A DNA stretch of 64,000 nt, from NCBI GenBank assembly GCA_964576515.1, contig CAZNUW010000012.1, positions 62,001 through 126,000 of the forward strand, given 5' to 3'. Shown here in pieces: positions 1 to 7,380 of this stretch. The DNA is from SHVO01 sp964576515 (GTDB lineage Bacteria > Pseudomonadota > Alphaproteobacteria > Rhodospirillales > Rhodospirillaceae). Positions within the stretch are counted from its first letter, which is position 1. Each line of letters begins with the position of its first letter. The notes under the pieces are model-generated. The model saw only the letters and a list, made by a program, of their open reading frames with translations, did no database searches and had not been told where the DNA came from. Both the position numbers and the translations under genes were made by a program.

Positions 1-94
1 CGTCGATCACCGGCTCGACGTTGGTGCTCTCTTTCCGTAATCCTCGCTCCAGCTTCGGCAGGATCTCGGTCAACGCTTTCGATTTACGGGGCAT
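1..94 (-). CDS. Hypothetical protein, N-terminal part only (runs off the left edge)
   Basis: An ATG at 94-92 is preceded on the minus strand by a GAGAGA-type ribosome binding site and opens a frame that stays open to the window edge (31 residues visible, starting MPRKSKALTEILPKLERG). The visible part is basic and probably helical. It lies downstream of the PEBP gene on the same strand and could be the third gene of that unit. Too little is present to assign a family or function. The call rests only on the start, the ribosome binding site and the open frame. Confidence 0.4.
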   Translation of the reverse strand, partial: MPRKSKALTEILPKLERGLRKESTNVEPVID

Positions 95-156
95 GATCTC
101 TCAAACAACAAGGCCGGATACCGAAGCGGCATCCGGCCCTCGCATGTTTCTCTGTC

Positions 157-783
157 CTAGAATGAACTGGCCGCGACCGGGGCCAAGGGGCCCGGCTTGC
201 TGAAACGGCCGATATAGACGTTCTTGCCCACGATATGTCCGTGCATCGCGTTCAGGATGTCGTCGCGGTCGGCGTCCGGTTTCAGGTCCAGTTTCGTGTC
301 CAGCGCATACAGCTCGAACATATAGTGCAGCTTCTTGCCCGGGCGGCCGCACATGGGCGAATACCCGACATGGCCGTTGTGCACGGTCTGCTGCGAGCCG
401 TCCGCCAGCGGCGTTTTCGCCGGGATGCCTTCGGGCAGCGACCGCGCCGTGCCGGGGATGTTCCACACCGCCCAGTGGAAGCTGTCGTCCTTGCCCTTGT
501 TCGGATGCACGTCCGGCACATGGAACATCAGCACATAGGTTTGCGTCGACGTCGGCGGATCGATCCACGTCCAGCCCGGCGACACCGGTTCCTTCGCGAG
601 GCAGGTGTGTTTCTCCGGCGCGTCGCCGCCGTCGGCAAACGACGGCGTGCTCATCTGCATGGTGCGCGGCGTCGGCGATTCATCGGCCTTCGACACGGGC
701 GCGGCGGTGAAGGCCGGCATCGCGGCGGCGACGGAAAGCGCGGTGGCGATGGCGGCGCCCGTCAGCAGTTTTGTCTTTGTCAT
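157..783 (-). CDS. Exported YbhB/YbcL-type (PEBP, Raf-kinase-inhibitor-like) protein
   Basis: The 208-residue product starts with a signal peptide (basic MTKTK, hydrophobic stretch, AMPAFTAAP cleavage region), so it is probably periplasmic. The body matches the phosphatidylethanolamine-binding protein family: a D-P-P-ligand region (SPGWTWIDPPTSTQTYVL), the FHWAVWNIPG core and a late GHVGYSPMCG-RPG-LHYMFELYALD block, which is the usual YbhB order. Bacterial members have no settled biochemical role; binding of small anionic ligands is inferred from the fold. It lies 30 bases downstream of the TonB-dependent receptor gene on the same strand, so the two are probably co-transcribed. The length is normal for an exported member and the ATG start is unambiguous. 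Confidence 0.85.
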   Translation of the reverse strand: MTKTKLLTGAAIATALSVAAAMPAFTAAPVSKADESPTPRTMQMSTPSFADGGDAPEKHTCLAKEPVSPGWTWIDPPTSTQTYVLMFHVPDVHPNKGKDDSFHWAVWNIPGTARSLPEGIPAKTPLADGSQQTVHNGHVGYSPMCGRPGKKLHYMFELYALDTKLDLKPDADRDDILNAMHGHIVGKNVYIGRFSKPGPLAPVAASSF

Positions 784-813
784 CTTGTTCTCCCCAAAAT
801 CTCGACACGTTCT

Positions 814-2736
814 CTAAAAGTCGGCGACCAGATTGGCCTGCACGCGCCGTCCCTTGTTCGGCGCATAAGCGCCCGAGGACAAGACCGTCCACGACCAATC
901 GGCCAAAACATTCATCACCTGAACGCGGGCCGACGCCCGCCGTCCGCCGATCTGGAAATTGTAACGCGCGCCCAGGTCGAGGGTGGTGGCCGCGGGTAGC
1001 TTAAGGGTGTTCGCGCGCGTGGCATAGACCTCGCCGTCCTGCACCACCGCGCCGGTGAGCGAGAAACCTCGCCATTCCGGCGGTCCATACTGCAGGTTGA
1101 GGCGTAAGTTCCGGTTGGGCCGCGCGATGGGGACGGGGCCGATTACGCCCGCCGTCGTCGTCGCGCCTTCGATGCGCGCCTTCAGGATCATCGCGCCCGC
1201 GACCACCGTGAGGCCGGGCAGAACCTGGCCTGATAACGACAGCTCAAGCCCTTTGTGACTCACGTCGCCGACGGCGCGGAACAGGTTGGCGGCGTCGCGC
1301 TCGAAGAACGGTTTTTTCACCTGGAACACGCCGCCGATGAAGGTCAGGCGCGGGCTAATGCGATAGCGGATCCCGGCGTCGATCTGTTCGGTGAGGCTCG
1401 CGGGCAGAGCCTCGCCGCGGTTGCTGGCGCTCTCCGGGGCGATCCCGGACTCCTCCAGCCCGCGCGTGTAACCGGCATAGGCGACCGCGTCCGCGCCCAG
1501 ACTGATCGCGAGCGTGCCGTTGTACAGCCACGGGCGGCTTTTTGTTTCCGCGACGGGAAGGCCGGGCTGATCGACCTCGCGGTTATAGATGCTTTTCTGC
1601 ACGCCGACGCTCAGTTCGCCCACGCCCTTCCATTGGCCGATGTAACTCGCGCCCGGTGTGACCTGGAACACATCGTCGCGGCTGCGGGCCGTCAGGGTGT
1701 ACGTGGGCTCCGGCACGTCGTTCACGACGCCGATCCGCGCCGCGCCGAAACTGCGCGTGTCGCTGCCGCCGAACAGGCGCAGCACGTCGCGGCCCTTCAC
1801 CGCCACATGAAACGTGTGCTGGCGTTCGCCTTCCGTGTATGTCCGCGAGGCGCGCACCTCGCCGGAATAGGACTCCGCGTATTGCGGTTGGCTGCGCACG
1901 ATGTCCAGCGTGCCCCAGCCGTCGGGCTGCACGTTGCGGAAGAACAGGATGAACTCGTCCTGTAAGTCGTTCTCGGAGCGGAACAGCCCGGCGCGGACGC
2001 GCCAGCCGCCGCCCGCCTCAATAACGGCGATCGCGCCCATGTTCCGGGCCACGCGGTTGCGCGACGCCCACTCCTGGCCGAAGTACACCGAGCGGTCGTA
2101 CTTGGGCGGCGTGAAGGCGCCCGCGGTGAACATCAAGGGCTGCGCCTCGCCGTCGACGCCGTTCAGTTGGTGATAGAAACCCAGGACGTTGACCCGGTCC
2201 GACGGCGTCCACTCCACGGCGCCCGCGCCGATCCAGTTATTGTAGCTCGCGCGCCAGTCGTACTTGTTCCATGAACGCTGGACACTGCCGTAGAAGCCCA
2301 GCTTGTCCTTCACGATGGGCGCCGACACGTCCACGTCGAACGAGACGGCGTCATAAACCCCGTATTGCATCCCCACGCTGCCGCCGAAGCTGTCGGCCGG
2401 GCGGCGCAACTGGATGTCGGCGATGCCGGTCGGGGCGGGGAAGGGATAGGACTGCGCGGTCAGGCCCACGCGCATGGTGGTGCCGGCGTCGATCCGTTGC
2501 AGCATGAACTGCTGGTCGAAATAAAGTCCGTCGAGGCGGATATTGCCCGCCTGCTGTGGGCTGAAGCCCCGGGCGCTGGTCTCGCTATAGAGCCCCACCG
2601 TCTGATCGCCGATGGAAACCCCGAAGGCGTCCTCGGCGGAGGTCACCGCGTTTTCGCTCGCGCGCTGGGCCTGGGCTTGAAAGGAAACCGTCAGGGCGGC
2701 CAGGGCCGCGCCAGCGCACAAGTATCGTTTCAGCAA
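814..2736 (-). CDS. TonB-dependent outer-membrane receptor
   Basis: The 640-residue protein has a signal peptide (CAGAALAALTVSFQAQAQ), an N-terminal plug-like region with the GLYSETSARGFSPQQAGNIR and LDGLYFDQQ segments common in these receptors, then a long beta-rich region, ending in the aromatic residue (NLVADF) typical of outer-membrane barrels. It should import an iron chelate or another scarce ligand using TonB energy; the substrate cannot be read from sequence. The start appears to be TTG at 2736: no in-frame ATG fits, and GGGGGGA lies about 9 bases upstream. It is slightly short for the family and no clear TonB box was seen. The PEBP gene follows 30 bases later. No Fur box was recognised upstream. 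Confidence 0.85.
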   Translation of the reverse strand: MLKRYLCAGAALAALTVSFQAQAQRASENAVTSAEDAFGVSIGDQTVGLYSETSARGFSPQQAGNIRLDGLYFDQQFMLQRIDAGTTMRVGLTAQSYPFPAPTGIADIQLRRPADSFGGSVGMQYGVYDAVSFDVDVSAPIVKDKLGFYGSVQRSWNKYDWRASYNNWIGAGAVEWTPSDRVNVLGFYHQLNGVDGEAQPLMFTAGAFTPPKYDRSVYFGQEWASRNRVARNMGAIAVIEAGGGWRVRAGLFRSENDLQDEFILFFRNVQPDGWGTLDIVRSQPQYAESYSGEVRASRTYTEGERQHTFHVAVKGRDVLRLFGGSDTRSFGAARIGVVNDVPEPTYTLTARSRDDVFQVTPGASYIGQWKGVGELSVGVQKSIYNREVDQPGLPVAETKSRPWLYNGTLAISLGADAVAYAGYTRGLEESGIAPESASNRGEALPASLTEQIDAGIRYRISPRLTFIGGVFQVKKPFFERDAANLFRAVGDVSHKGLELSLSGQVLPGLTVVAGAMILKARIEGATTTAGVIGPVPIARPNRNLRLNLQYGPPEWRGFSLTGAVVQDGEVYATRANTLKLPAATTLDLGARYNFQIGGRRASARVQVMNVLADWSWTVLSSGAYAPNKGRRVQANLVADF

Positions 2737-2967
2737 CGGTCCATCCCCCCAGAGTCCCTTCTGTCACGATAAGGGAAAGGCTTCGGGGCGGGCAAGCATT
2801 CCGGGGGCGACTCGCGCCCCCACATTCCCCATTTTCCGGGGGAGGAAAATTCACGCGCCAGGCAAAAAAAACGCCCCACGGAAAATCGGCAAAGGCGCAT
2901 CCTTTGCGCGCGTGCTCTTTGACATCGTGAAGTGAGTTTTCCGGCGTCCGTCCGGGCCAATAAAAAA

Positions 2968-2993
2968 GGGCCCGGCTGTTTCCAGCCGGGCCC
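2968..2993 (-). terminator. Rho-independent terminator, original glnA terminator
   Basis: GGGCCCGGCTG (2968-2978), a 4-base loop and CAGCCGGGCCC (2983-2993) form a perfect 11-bp stem. Read on the minus strand it is followed by TTTTTT, so it stops minus-strand transcription. It lies just beyond the stranded glnA 3' codons (3020-3046), so it was probably the glnA terminator before the 4.4-kb element inserted. Confidence 0.85.
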
Positions 2994-3019
2994 CAAAGAC
3001 TTCGCTCTGGCAGGAAGTC

Positions 3020-3046
3020 TTAGACGCTGTAGTACATCTCGTACTT
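3020..3046 (-). pseudogene. Stranded 3' end of glnA (left attachment site)
   Basis: On the minus strand these bases read K-Y-E-M-Y-Y-S-V-stop, the C-terminal octapeptide of glutamine synthetase, but no glnA frame precedes it. The native-looking terminator at 2968-2993 follows directly. It is the remnant displaced when the element inserted, and it contains the 15-base core shared with 7390-7404. Confidence 0.85.
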
Positions 3047-3094
3047 TACATCTGCCGCTAAGCTGTTGAAACGCAAAGTGCGCGTTAGACAGAG

Positions 3095-4132
3095 TTAGGG
3101 TGCGACGTTAGCCTTTTTCAGCCTGTCTTTCTTCTCCTTCTTCTCCCAGCGGCGAATACCTTCGCGTGCCATTTCGACATTGCGGGGCAGGTAGGTCTCA
3201 AGGATCGCTCGCGTCGCTTGAATTGACCAGCCTCCAATTGCAGCAATCTGTGCCTCAGTCGCGCCGGCCTCAGCCATCTTTACCGCGGCTGTCCGACGGA
3301 GATCGCGCGCTTGTAGAACCGTGAGCCCCGCCCGATCCGCAATTTTACGAAACCGCTCACTGAACCGGGTGTAGCTCAGCGGGCGTCCGCCGTTGTCCAC
3401 GATCCGGGTGATCGTACTGCCTGTCTGCGCCGCCTTCAGGGCCACACGCAATGCCGTATGACAGGGTACCTCGACCAATTTCTTGGTTTTCTGCTGCCTG
3501 AGCCTGATTAGGTCACCGTCATATTGCGACCACTCCATCAAGAGTACGTCGTTGGGTCGCTGGACCGTATATCGAAGCAAAGCAAAGGCCATCGCCATTG
3601 CGCTGTCTTCGCCGCAGGCTGCCAGCCATGCCGTTGCATCGGCATCGCTGAAGACCTGGCTGCGTCGTCCGCTTGAACGGATACGAAGATCGCGAGCACA
3701 GTTCTCGATGGCGTGCCCGTGATACATCGCCGTGTTAAACAGGTTTCGCAAGACCGCACCTGCCTGCTTCCGCATACCTTTGGAGTAGCCGTTTACAAAC
3801 TCGATCACGGTTCTCCGGGTGAACGCGGCAGCGAACGGAAGGTGAGGGGTGATCTTGGCAGTATCATCTAACATACGACGATAGTACTTTTTGGTTCCTT
3901 CCGCGAGTCCGGCATACTCGTCGGAAGCGCGATAGGTTTCGACGACCCATGCCACGCTGCCTTCGGCGTTTACGAGACCATCAGCCTGCCGATTGAGACG
4001 GTCGGCCATCGCGACCCTCTGCACTGAATCATTGGGCAGGCGGACGAGCTGATGGCCCGGACGCTGCCAATACCAACGCTTCGGATTTTTGAGAGACGGT
4101 CGCGCCGTCACATACCTAATTTGTTCTTGCAC
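3095..4132 (-). CDS. Tyrosine-type site-specific integrase
   Basis: The roughly 345-residue recombinase should integrate and excise the element at the glnA end, which lies about 50 bases beyond its stop codon. Catalytic landmarks are visible: the first Arg in TVQRPND, a Lys-bearing segment QQKTKKLVEVP, the ARDLRRTAA box with the second Arg, GGW in place of the usual H/W position, and the nucleophile Tyr in ETYLPRN near the C-terminus. The N-terminal segment (NPKRWYWQRPGH) is common in proteobacterial phage-type integrases. The longest frame starts with ATG at 4165, but GTG at 4132 has GGAGG about 8 bases upstream and fits the usual N-terminus better. It overlaps the excisionase-like gene by 17 bases, which suggests translational coupling. 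Confidence 0.92.
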   Translation of the reverse strand: MQEQIRYVTARPSLKNPKRWYWQRPGHQLVRLPNDSVQRVAMADRLNRQADGLVNAEGSVAWVVETYRASDEYAGLAEGTKKYYRRMLDDTAKITPHLPFAAAFTRRTVIEFVNGYSKGMRKQAGAVLRNLFNTAMYHGHAIENCARDLRIRSSGRRSQVFSDADATAWLAACGEDSAMAMAFALLRYTVQRPNDVLLMEWSQYDGDLIRLRQQKTKKLVEVPCHTALRVALKAAQTGSTITRIVDNGGRPLSYTRFSERFRKIADRAGLTVLQARDLRRTAAVKMAEAGATEAQIAAIGGWSIQATRAILETYLPRNVEMAREGIRRWEKKEKKDRLKKANVAP

Positions 4133-4388
4133 GGCGGACGGCCTCCAGAGCCTGTGTTTCTGCATTAAGAAGGGTTGAGGTGCTCAGGCCGGATCGACGA
4201 TCCAACCACTCCTCGATTGCTTTGCTGTCCCAGCCGTCCAGGAGAGGATCCTTTCGCGGGAAACCCTCCACCTCCAGCGTCATCCGGTGTTTACGGAACC
4301 ACTCCACACCCCGATTGAGCCGGGCCGCGACTTGGAACTCGTTCCAAGGCCGAGGATTGGGAACGAACCTCGGTTTAGGCTTCGGCAT
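4116..4388 (-). CDS. Small excisionase/AlpA-like DNA-binding protein
   Basis: The protein is about 90 residues starting MPKPKPRFVPNPRPWNEF, with a ribosome binding site GGGAGGG just upstream of the ATG at 4388. The middle (FQVAARLNRGVEWFRKHRMTLEVEGFPRKD) resembles the winged-helix/MerR-like fold of AlpA and Xis proteins: a helix-turn-helix followed by a basic hairpin, then an acidic helix ending EEWLDRR. Such proteins bend the attachment DNA and favour excision, or repress early genes. It sits directly upstream of the integrase and overlaps it. The family match is by general pattern only, so the function is inferred from size, fold and position. Confidence 0.7.
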   Translation of the reverse strand: MPKPKPRFVPNPRPWNEFQVAARLNRGVEWFRKHRMTLEVEGFPRKDPLLDGWDSKAIEEWLDRRSGLSTSTLLNAETQALEAVRRARTN

Positions 4389-4990
4389 CGCGGAGCCCTC
4401 CCCGATTACAGGCGAACACAACTTGAGACGAATTAAGACGAGCGCGCTCGGGCGCGTTTATAATCGGCATGATTCTGCACGCAGCTAAACCAACTCCACG
4501 TGGGAGTAACTTGAGCCTTTACCGGACAGGATTTTCGAACGGCGGACGGCTGCGGGACCAAAATCGTCTGAAACGAACGTGGCGATTACCCCGACTGCCC
4601 GTGTGCACGGGAACGCTCAGTACGACTGACGACAGCTCCGCGCGTGAGAGCAGCTTTCAGCTTTTATAAAATGTGCCAGACGATGTGCGCTCAAGCAGTA
4701 TCGTCTGAGACGAAATAGAAAATCACGAGGATTTTCCAAACGGGGCTGGACGGACGCGCTAGGGCAAGGGAGGTCATAGTGTATGTATGCATACGCTCAC
4801 CTCAATCATGCACCGATACGGGCTATAGACAGGTCTAGGGCCCTCACAGGCCATTCTCATCACTTCTGAATCCTCGCAACCGACGACAATCGCTCGATAG
4901 CTATGTCAAACGAAATAAAGTCCGTATTGCGAAAACGAGTAAAACGAACCCGGTAAATCTTCCTGCGGCCATTATCAGCAGGAGATTTTC
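4389..4990. other. Control region of the glnA element, no gene seen
   Basis: About 600 bases separate the leftward integrase unit from the rightward rep unit, and no convincing coding frame was found. The region is richer in A and T than the flanks. It contains two copies of a 13-base dyad (4564-4576 and 4701-4713), the perfect palindrome GTATGCATAC inside 4781-4800, and scattered AAACGAA words near 4,910-4,950. Divergent promoters, repressor sites and possibly the double-strand origin for the Rep protein would be expected here. None of these is proven by the sequence. Confidence 0.6.
4564..4713. repeat. Two copies of TCGTCTGARACGA dyad upstream of rep
   Basis: TCGTCTGAAACGA at 4564-4576 and TCGTCTGAGACGA at 4701-4713 differ at one base. 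Each reads as an inverted half-site pair (TCGTCT-N-AGACGA in the second, one mismatch in the first). Their symmetry and location suggest binding sites for the excisionase-like protein or the Rep. Confidence 0.55.
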
Positions 4991-5995
4991 ATGACCAAAA
5001 AGCGACAGGCACCGCCACGTCCATCACACACGTCGTGGATGGTGAAGGAACATCATTCGGACGAATCTGGTTCGGAATTAGACGACGACTTCGAGCTAGT
5101 CGAGATTGATGTCGAACCGGGCGCAAGCAATGTGGGGAACACCCATCCGCTTACTTGCGACGCCCCACTCAGACGAAATAGGCGGTCGCCATTCTATTGG
5201 CGCGTCACGATCCGGAAGAAGTATGACCCCAACCACCATTGGGATGACTTCGAGAGCGTGAAGACGTGCCATCGTAAGAAGGCCAAACGTATTAACCAGC
5301 TTCGCCGTTTACCTCTCCATATCGCCGGCGCTAGGCTGCTCCTGGATGTGTTGGAAGCTTGCCAACGGAACCGCCGTTGCGGTTCAATGGCGTGCCCCAT
5401 CTGTATGCGCCGGTTTCGGCGGTGGCAGGTCAGCGAAGCCTTGTACACGCTTCGTGACGAGGAACGTTCGACTTATCGGTTCGTGACTTTGGTCCTGCAC
5501 CAATATGTGATGGAGTACGGTTTCGACCCGAGGAAAATTCGTAGCTTCAAAGCCGGCCTAATGAAGCGCCTCCAAGGCGAGTTGCCGCAGGGCGCACGGT
5601 TGATAGGTTGGATCGAGGTTGCGTGGGAGCCTGATATGAACGCCTTCATGCCTCACTTCCATGGAATCGCGGCGGGTGCCACTTACGAGGAATTACGTGC
5701 CCTTAAACCCAAGAAGAATCTCGTAAAAGGAAAGCGCCCGCTGGTTATCAAGAGGATCAAGGACGGAACAGAAATGCGGGTCGCGACCTATTGCGTTAAA
5801 CAGTTCCCTCGCCGCTGGACCGACCGGCAGAAGAAAGGTGCCAAACGTAATGGAACGTCTTCGGGATCATCTGCCGTTCGCGCCTCAATCGAATTACAGC
5901 GGCTCATCGGGCTGGCAAAATTCAGGCCGGAAGAATTACTGGTTATGCGCGGTGTCCGCCGTGACAACAATGGCCGCCGATTGAGGACGGTATGA
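4991..5995 (+). CDS. Putative HUH-family replication initiator (rolling-circle type) with zinc-binding segment
   Basis: The 334-residue protein has an acidic, probably disordered N-terminus (about residues 18-55). A Cys-rich segment follows at roughly 131-139 (RCGSMACPICMRRF, a likely zinc site). Near residue 221 comes P-H-F-H-G-I, an HUH-type metal motif preceded by the hydrophobic strand LIGWIEVAW. A candidate Tyr-x-x-Lys (TYCVKQ) lies at about 267-270. This order (Cys cluster, HUH, Tyr) is that of rolling-circle Rep proteins and related nickases, so the likely role is nicking an origin after excision. The ATG follows a GGAGAT site. It overlaps the next gene by 4 bases. The family assignment is from motifs only; a transposase-like HUH enzyme is the main alternative. 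Confidence 0.65.
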   Translation: MTKKRQAPPRPSHTSWMVKEHHSDESGSELDDDFELVEIDVEPGASNVGNTHPLTCDAPLRRNRRSPFYWRVTIRKKYDPNHHWDDFESVKTCHRKKAKRINQLRRLPLHIAGARLLLDVLEACQRNRRCGSMACPICMRRFRRWQVSEALYTLRDEERSTYRFVTLVLHQYVMEYGFDPRKIRSFKAGLMKRLQGELPQGARLIGWIEVAWEPDMNAFMPHFHGIAAGATYEELRALKPKKNLVKGKRPLVIKRIKDGTEMRVATYCVKQFPRRWTDRQKKGAKRNGTSSGSSAVRASIELQRLIGLAKFRPEELLVMRGVRRDNNGRRLRTV

Positions 5996-6561
5996 CGGAA
6001 GATCATGCAATTGCTGCGCTGGGCGGGCGGCCATCTGTCCGTCCAGCGTCGTCTCCAGCGCGGCGCAAGGAAAAGCCGAGCGCGGGCGAACAGCTTGGGG
6101 CACAACTGCGAAAGATTGGTACAACCCTTGCAAACGCGGGGCCTAAACGTTCGGAGCAAACGGCGTCGTTGCTTGAGGCGTTGGGTGTCACGTTGGCAAT
6201 TATTGAAAGGGCAGAGCGACAGAAAGCCATCAACTGGCGGAAGGCGCTCCGTAGTAAGATAAAGCGGAGCGTAAAAAATGCTGATCGAAAGCCGAAAGGC
6301 GAATCCCGCGCGGTGCTCGAAGTTGTGAAGATCTGCTTCCCTGAGAAAACGCTCAGTGACTGGTCGCGGTATGCAGGATTCCTAGTCTATTGCCTCATCA
6401 AGCAATGGGATCCTGCAGAGGTTGAAACAAAGTTCCGCGGCCTCAAAAAGGAACTCCAAAGCGTCAACGTCCTCGCCCGTCGTGGCCGCACGCTTGCGAA
6501 GAAGGAGGGCTGGCCGGTGATTTTCTTACCGCGCGTCCTCGGCGCAGGTGCCCGAAAGTAG
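5992..6561 (+). CDS. Unknown protein coupled to the putative Rep
   Basis: The 189-residue protein starts at an ATGA overlap with the rep stop, so the two are almost certainly translated together. It is strongly basic, with a Pro/Ala/Arg-rich N-terminus (about residues 13-35), helical stretches (EQTASLLEALGVTLAIIERAERQ) and a Lys/Arg-rich middle (LRSKIKRSVKNADRKPKGES). No signal peptide or membrane segment is visible. I do not recognise the family. Composition and coupling suggest a DNA-binding accessory of replication or copy-number control, which is inference. A hairpin follows the stop at once. Confidence 0.7.
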   Translation: MTEDHAIAALGGRPSVRPASSPARRKEKPSAGEQLGAQLRKIGTTLANAGPKRSEQTASLLEALGVTLAIIERAERQKAINWRKALRSKIKRSVKNADRKPKGESRAVLEVVKICFPEKTLSDWSRYAGFLVYCLIKQWDPAEVETKFRGLKKELQSVNVLARRGRTLAKKEGWPVIFLPRVLGAGARK

Positions 6562-6562
6562 T

Positions 6563-6588
6563 AGAGGGCTCTCGAAAAAGAGCCCTCT
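6563..6588 (+). terminator. Hairpin after the rep unit
   Basis: AGAGGGCTCT (6563-6572), a 6-base loop, then AGAGCCCTCT (6579-6588) form a perfect 10-bp stem beginning right after the stop codon at 6561. There is no T-run, so it may be a weak terminator or an mRNA-stabilising hairpin. Confidence 0.5.
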
Positions 6589-6691
6589 CCGTAGGCTGGT
6601 ACGGGTCGCCATATTTGCTCCGCTCGCTGACGCACCCGGAACCGGTTTTGCAGTACCCGGAGGTGGGTTTGCTGCGCCAAGAAATCACCCA

Positions 6692-7213
6692 TCATGCGGC
6701 GGTACGGCCCCTTTTTCGGCGGCTCGCGTTGATTACCCTCTGAACGACCGAGACGCCGACCTTCAAATCTCTGGCTAGCCGGCGCATCCCTTTCCCGCTG
6801 GCACGCTCGCGAAGAATTGCGGTTTCTACTTCGGGGCCGACGCGCGGACGCCCTAGCCGCCGTCCCTCGGCCTTCGCGCGCGCCAGACCTGACTTAATGC
6901 GATCCTGGATGATGGCTCTCTCGAACTCGGCGAAAACGCCTAGCATCTGGAACATCGCTTTCCCAGCCGGTGTAGTCGTGTCGAGACCTTGCTGATGAAG
7001 GTAGAGGTCCACTCGCTTCGCGTGAAGTTCCTGAAGCACTCCGAGCAAGTCTTGGAGGGACCGGCCAAGTCGATCTACAGACCACGCCGCAACTAGATCG
7101 AACTCGCGGCGCGCGACTCCCTTTCGGACGGCTCCCTTGCGTCTTCTCGCCATGACTTTCCCCATGTTGTTTGGAACCCAACGCCCCAGCGTATCATCCA
7201 AGTGAAACAGCAA
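6692..7213 (-). pseudogene. 5'-truncated serine recombinase (resolvase/invertase family)
   Basis: The frame encodes the second half of a resolvase catalytic domain (REFDLVAAWSVDRLGRSLQDLL, then QMLGVFAEFERAIIQDRIKSGL) and an intact C-terminal helix-turn-helix (GMRRLARDLKVGVSVVQRVI). The first 60 or so residues are missing, including the catalytic Ser of the usual YxRVSTxxQ motif. The preceding residues do not match the family and the frame opens only with TTG or internal ATGs. The missing part is not found further upstream, where the glnA terminator and 3' end lie. It should be inactive for recombination but could still bind DNA. It is probably a relic of an older event at this end of the element. 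Confidence 0.8.
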
Positions 7214-7240
7214 GATTAGCGAGCTGCGGGCGCAAAGAAA

Positions 7241-7270
7241 AACGCCCCGCAGCGGCTGCTACGGGGCGTT
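7241..7270 (-). terminator. Replacement terminator for glnA carried by the element
   Basis: AACGCCCCG (7241-7249) and CGGGGCGTT (7262-7270) form a 9-bp stem around a loop that can itself fold. Read on the minus strand the stem is followed by TTTCTTT. It lies about 110 bases past the new glnA stop, so the inserted element supplies both the last codons and a terminator. Confidence 0.75.
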
Positions 7271-7342
7271 AGACTGCAGATTAGGAAATGGCGGTTTTGC
7301 GAGGGTTTTAGTGGGCTTACTTGCCCGCTAAAAGTCTAACGC
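7266..7342. repeat. GCGTTAGACT inverted repeat near the right attachment site
   Basis: GCGTTAGACT (7266-7275) and its complement AGTCTAACGC (7333-7342) flank 57 bases beside the right end. GCGTTAGAC occurs again at 3082-3090 beside the left end. Three copies at the two ends of an integrase element suggest arm-type binding sites for the integrase, although one copy overlaps the terminator stem. Confidence 0.5.
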
Positions 7343-7380
7343 AGAACCATGTAAGTTACTGATAGGAAAAAGAAAATAGC

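Noticed and set aside
235..999. Plus-strand frames over the PEBP and receptor genes
   Set aside because: Arg/His-rich shadow translations in antisense to well-supported genes; no family features.
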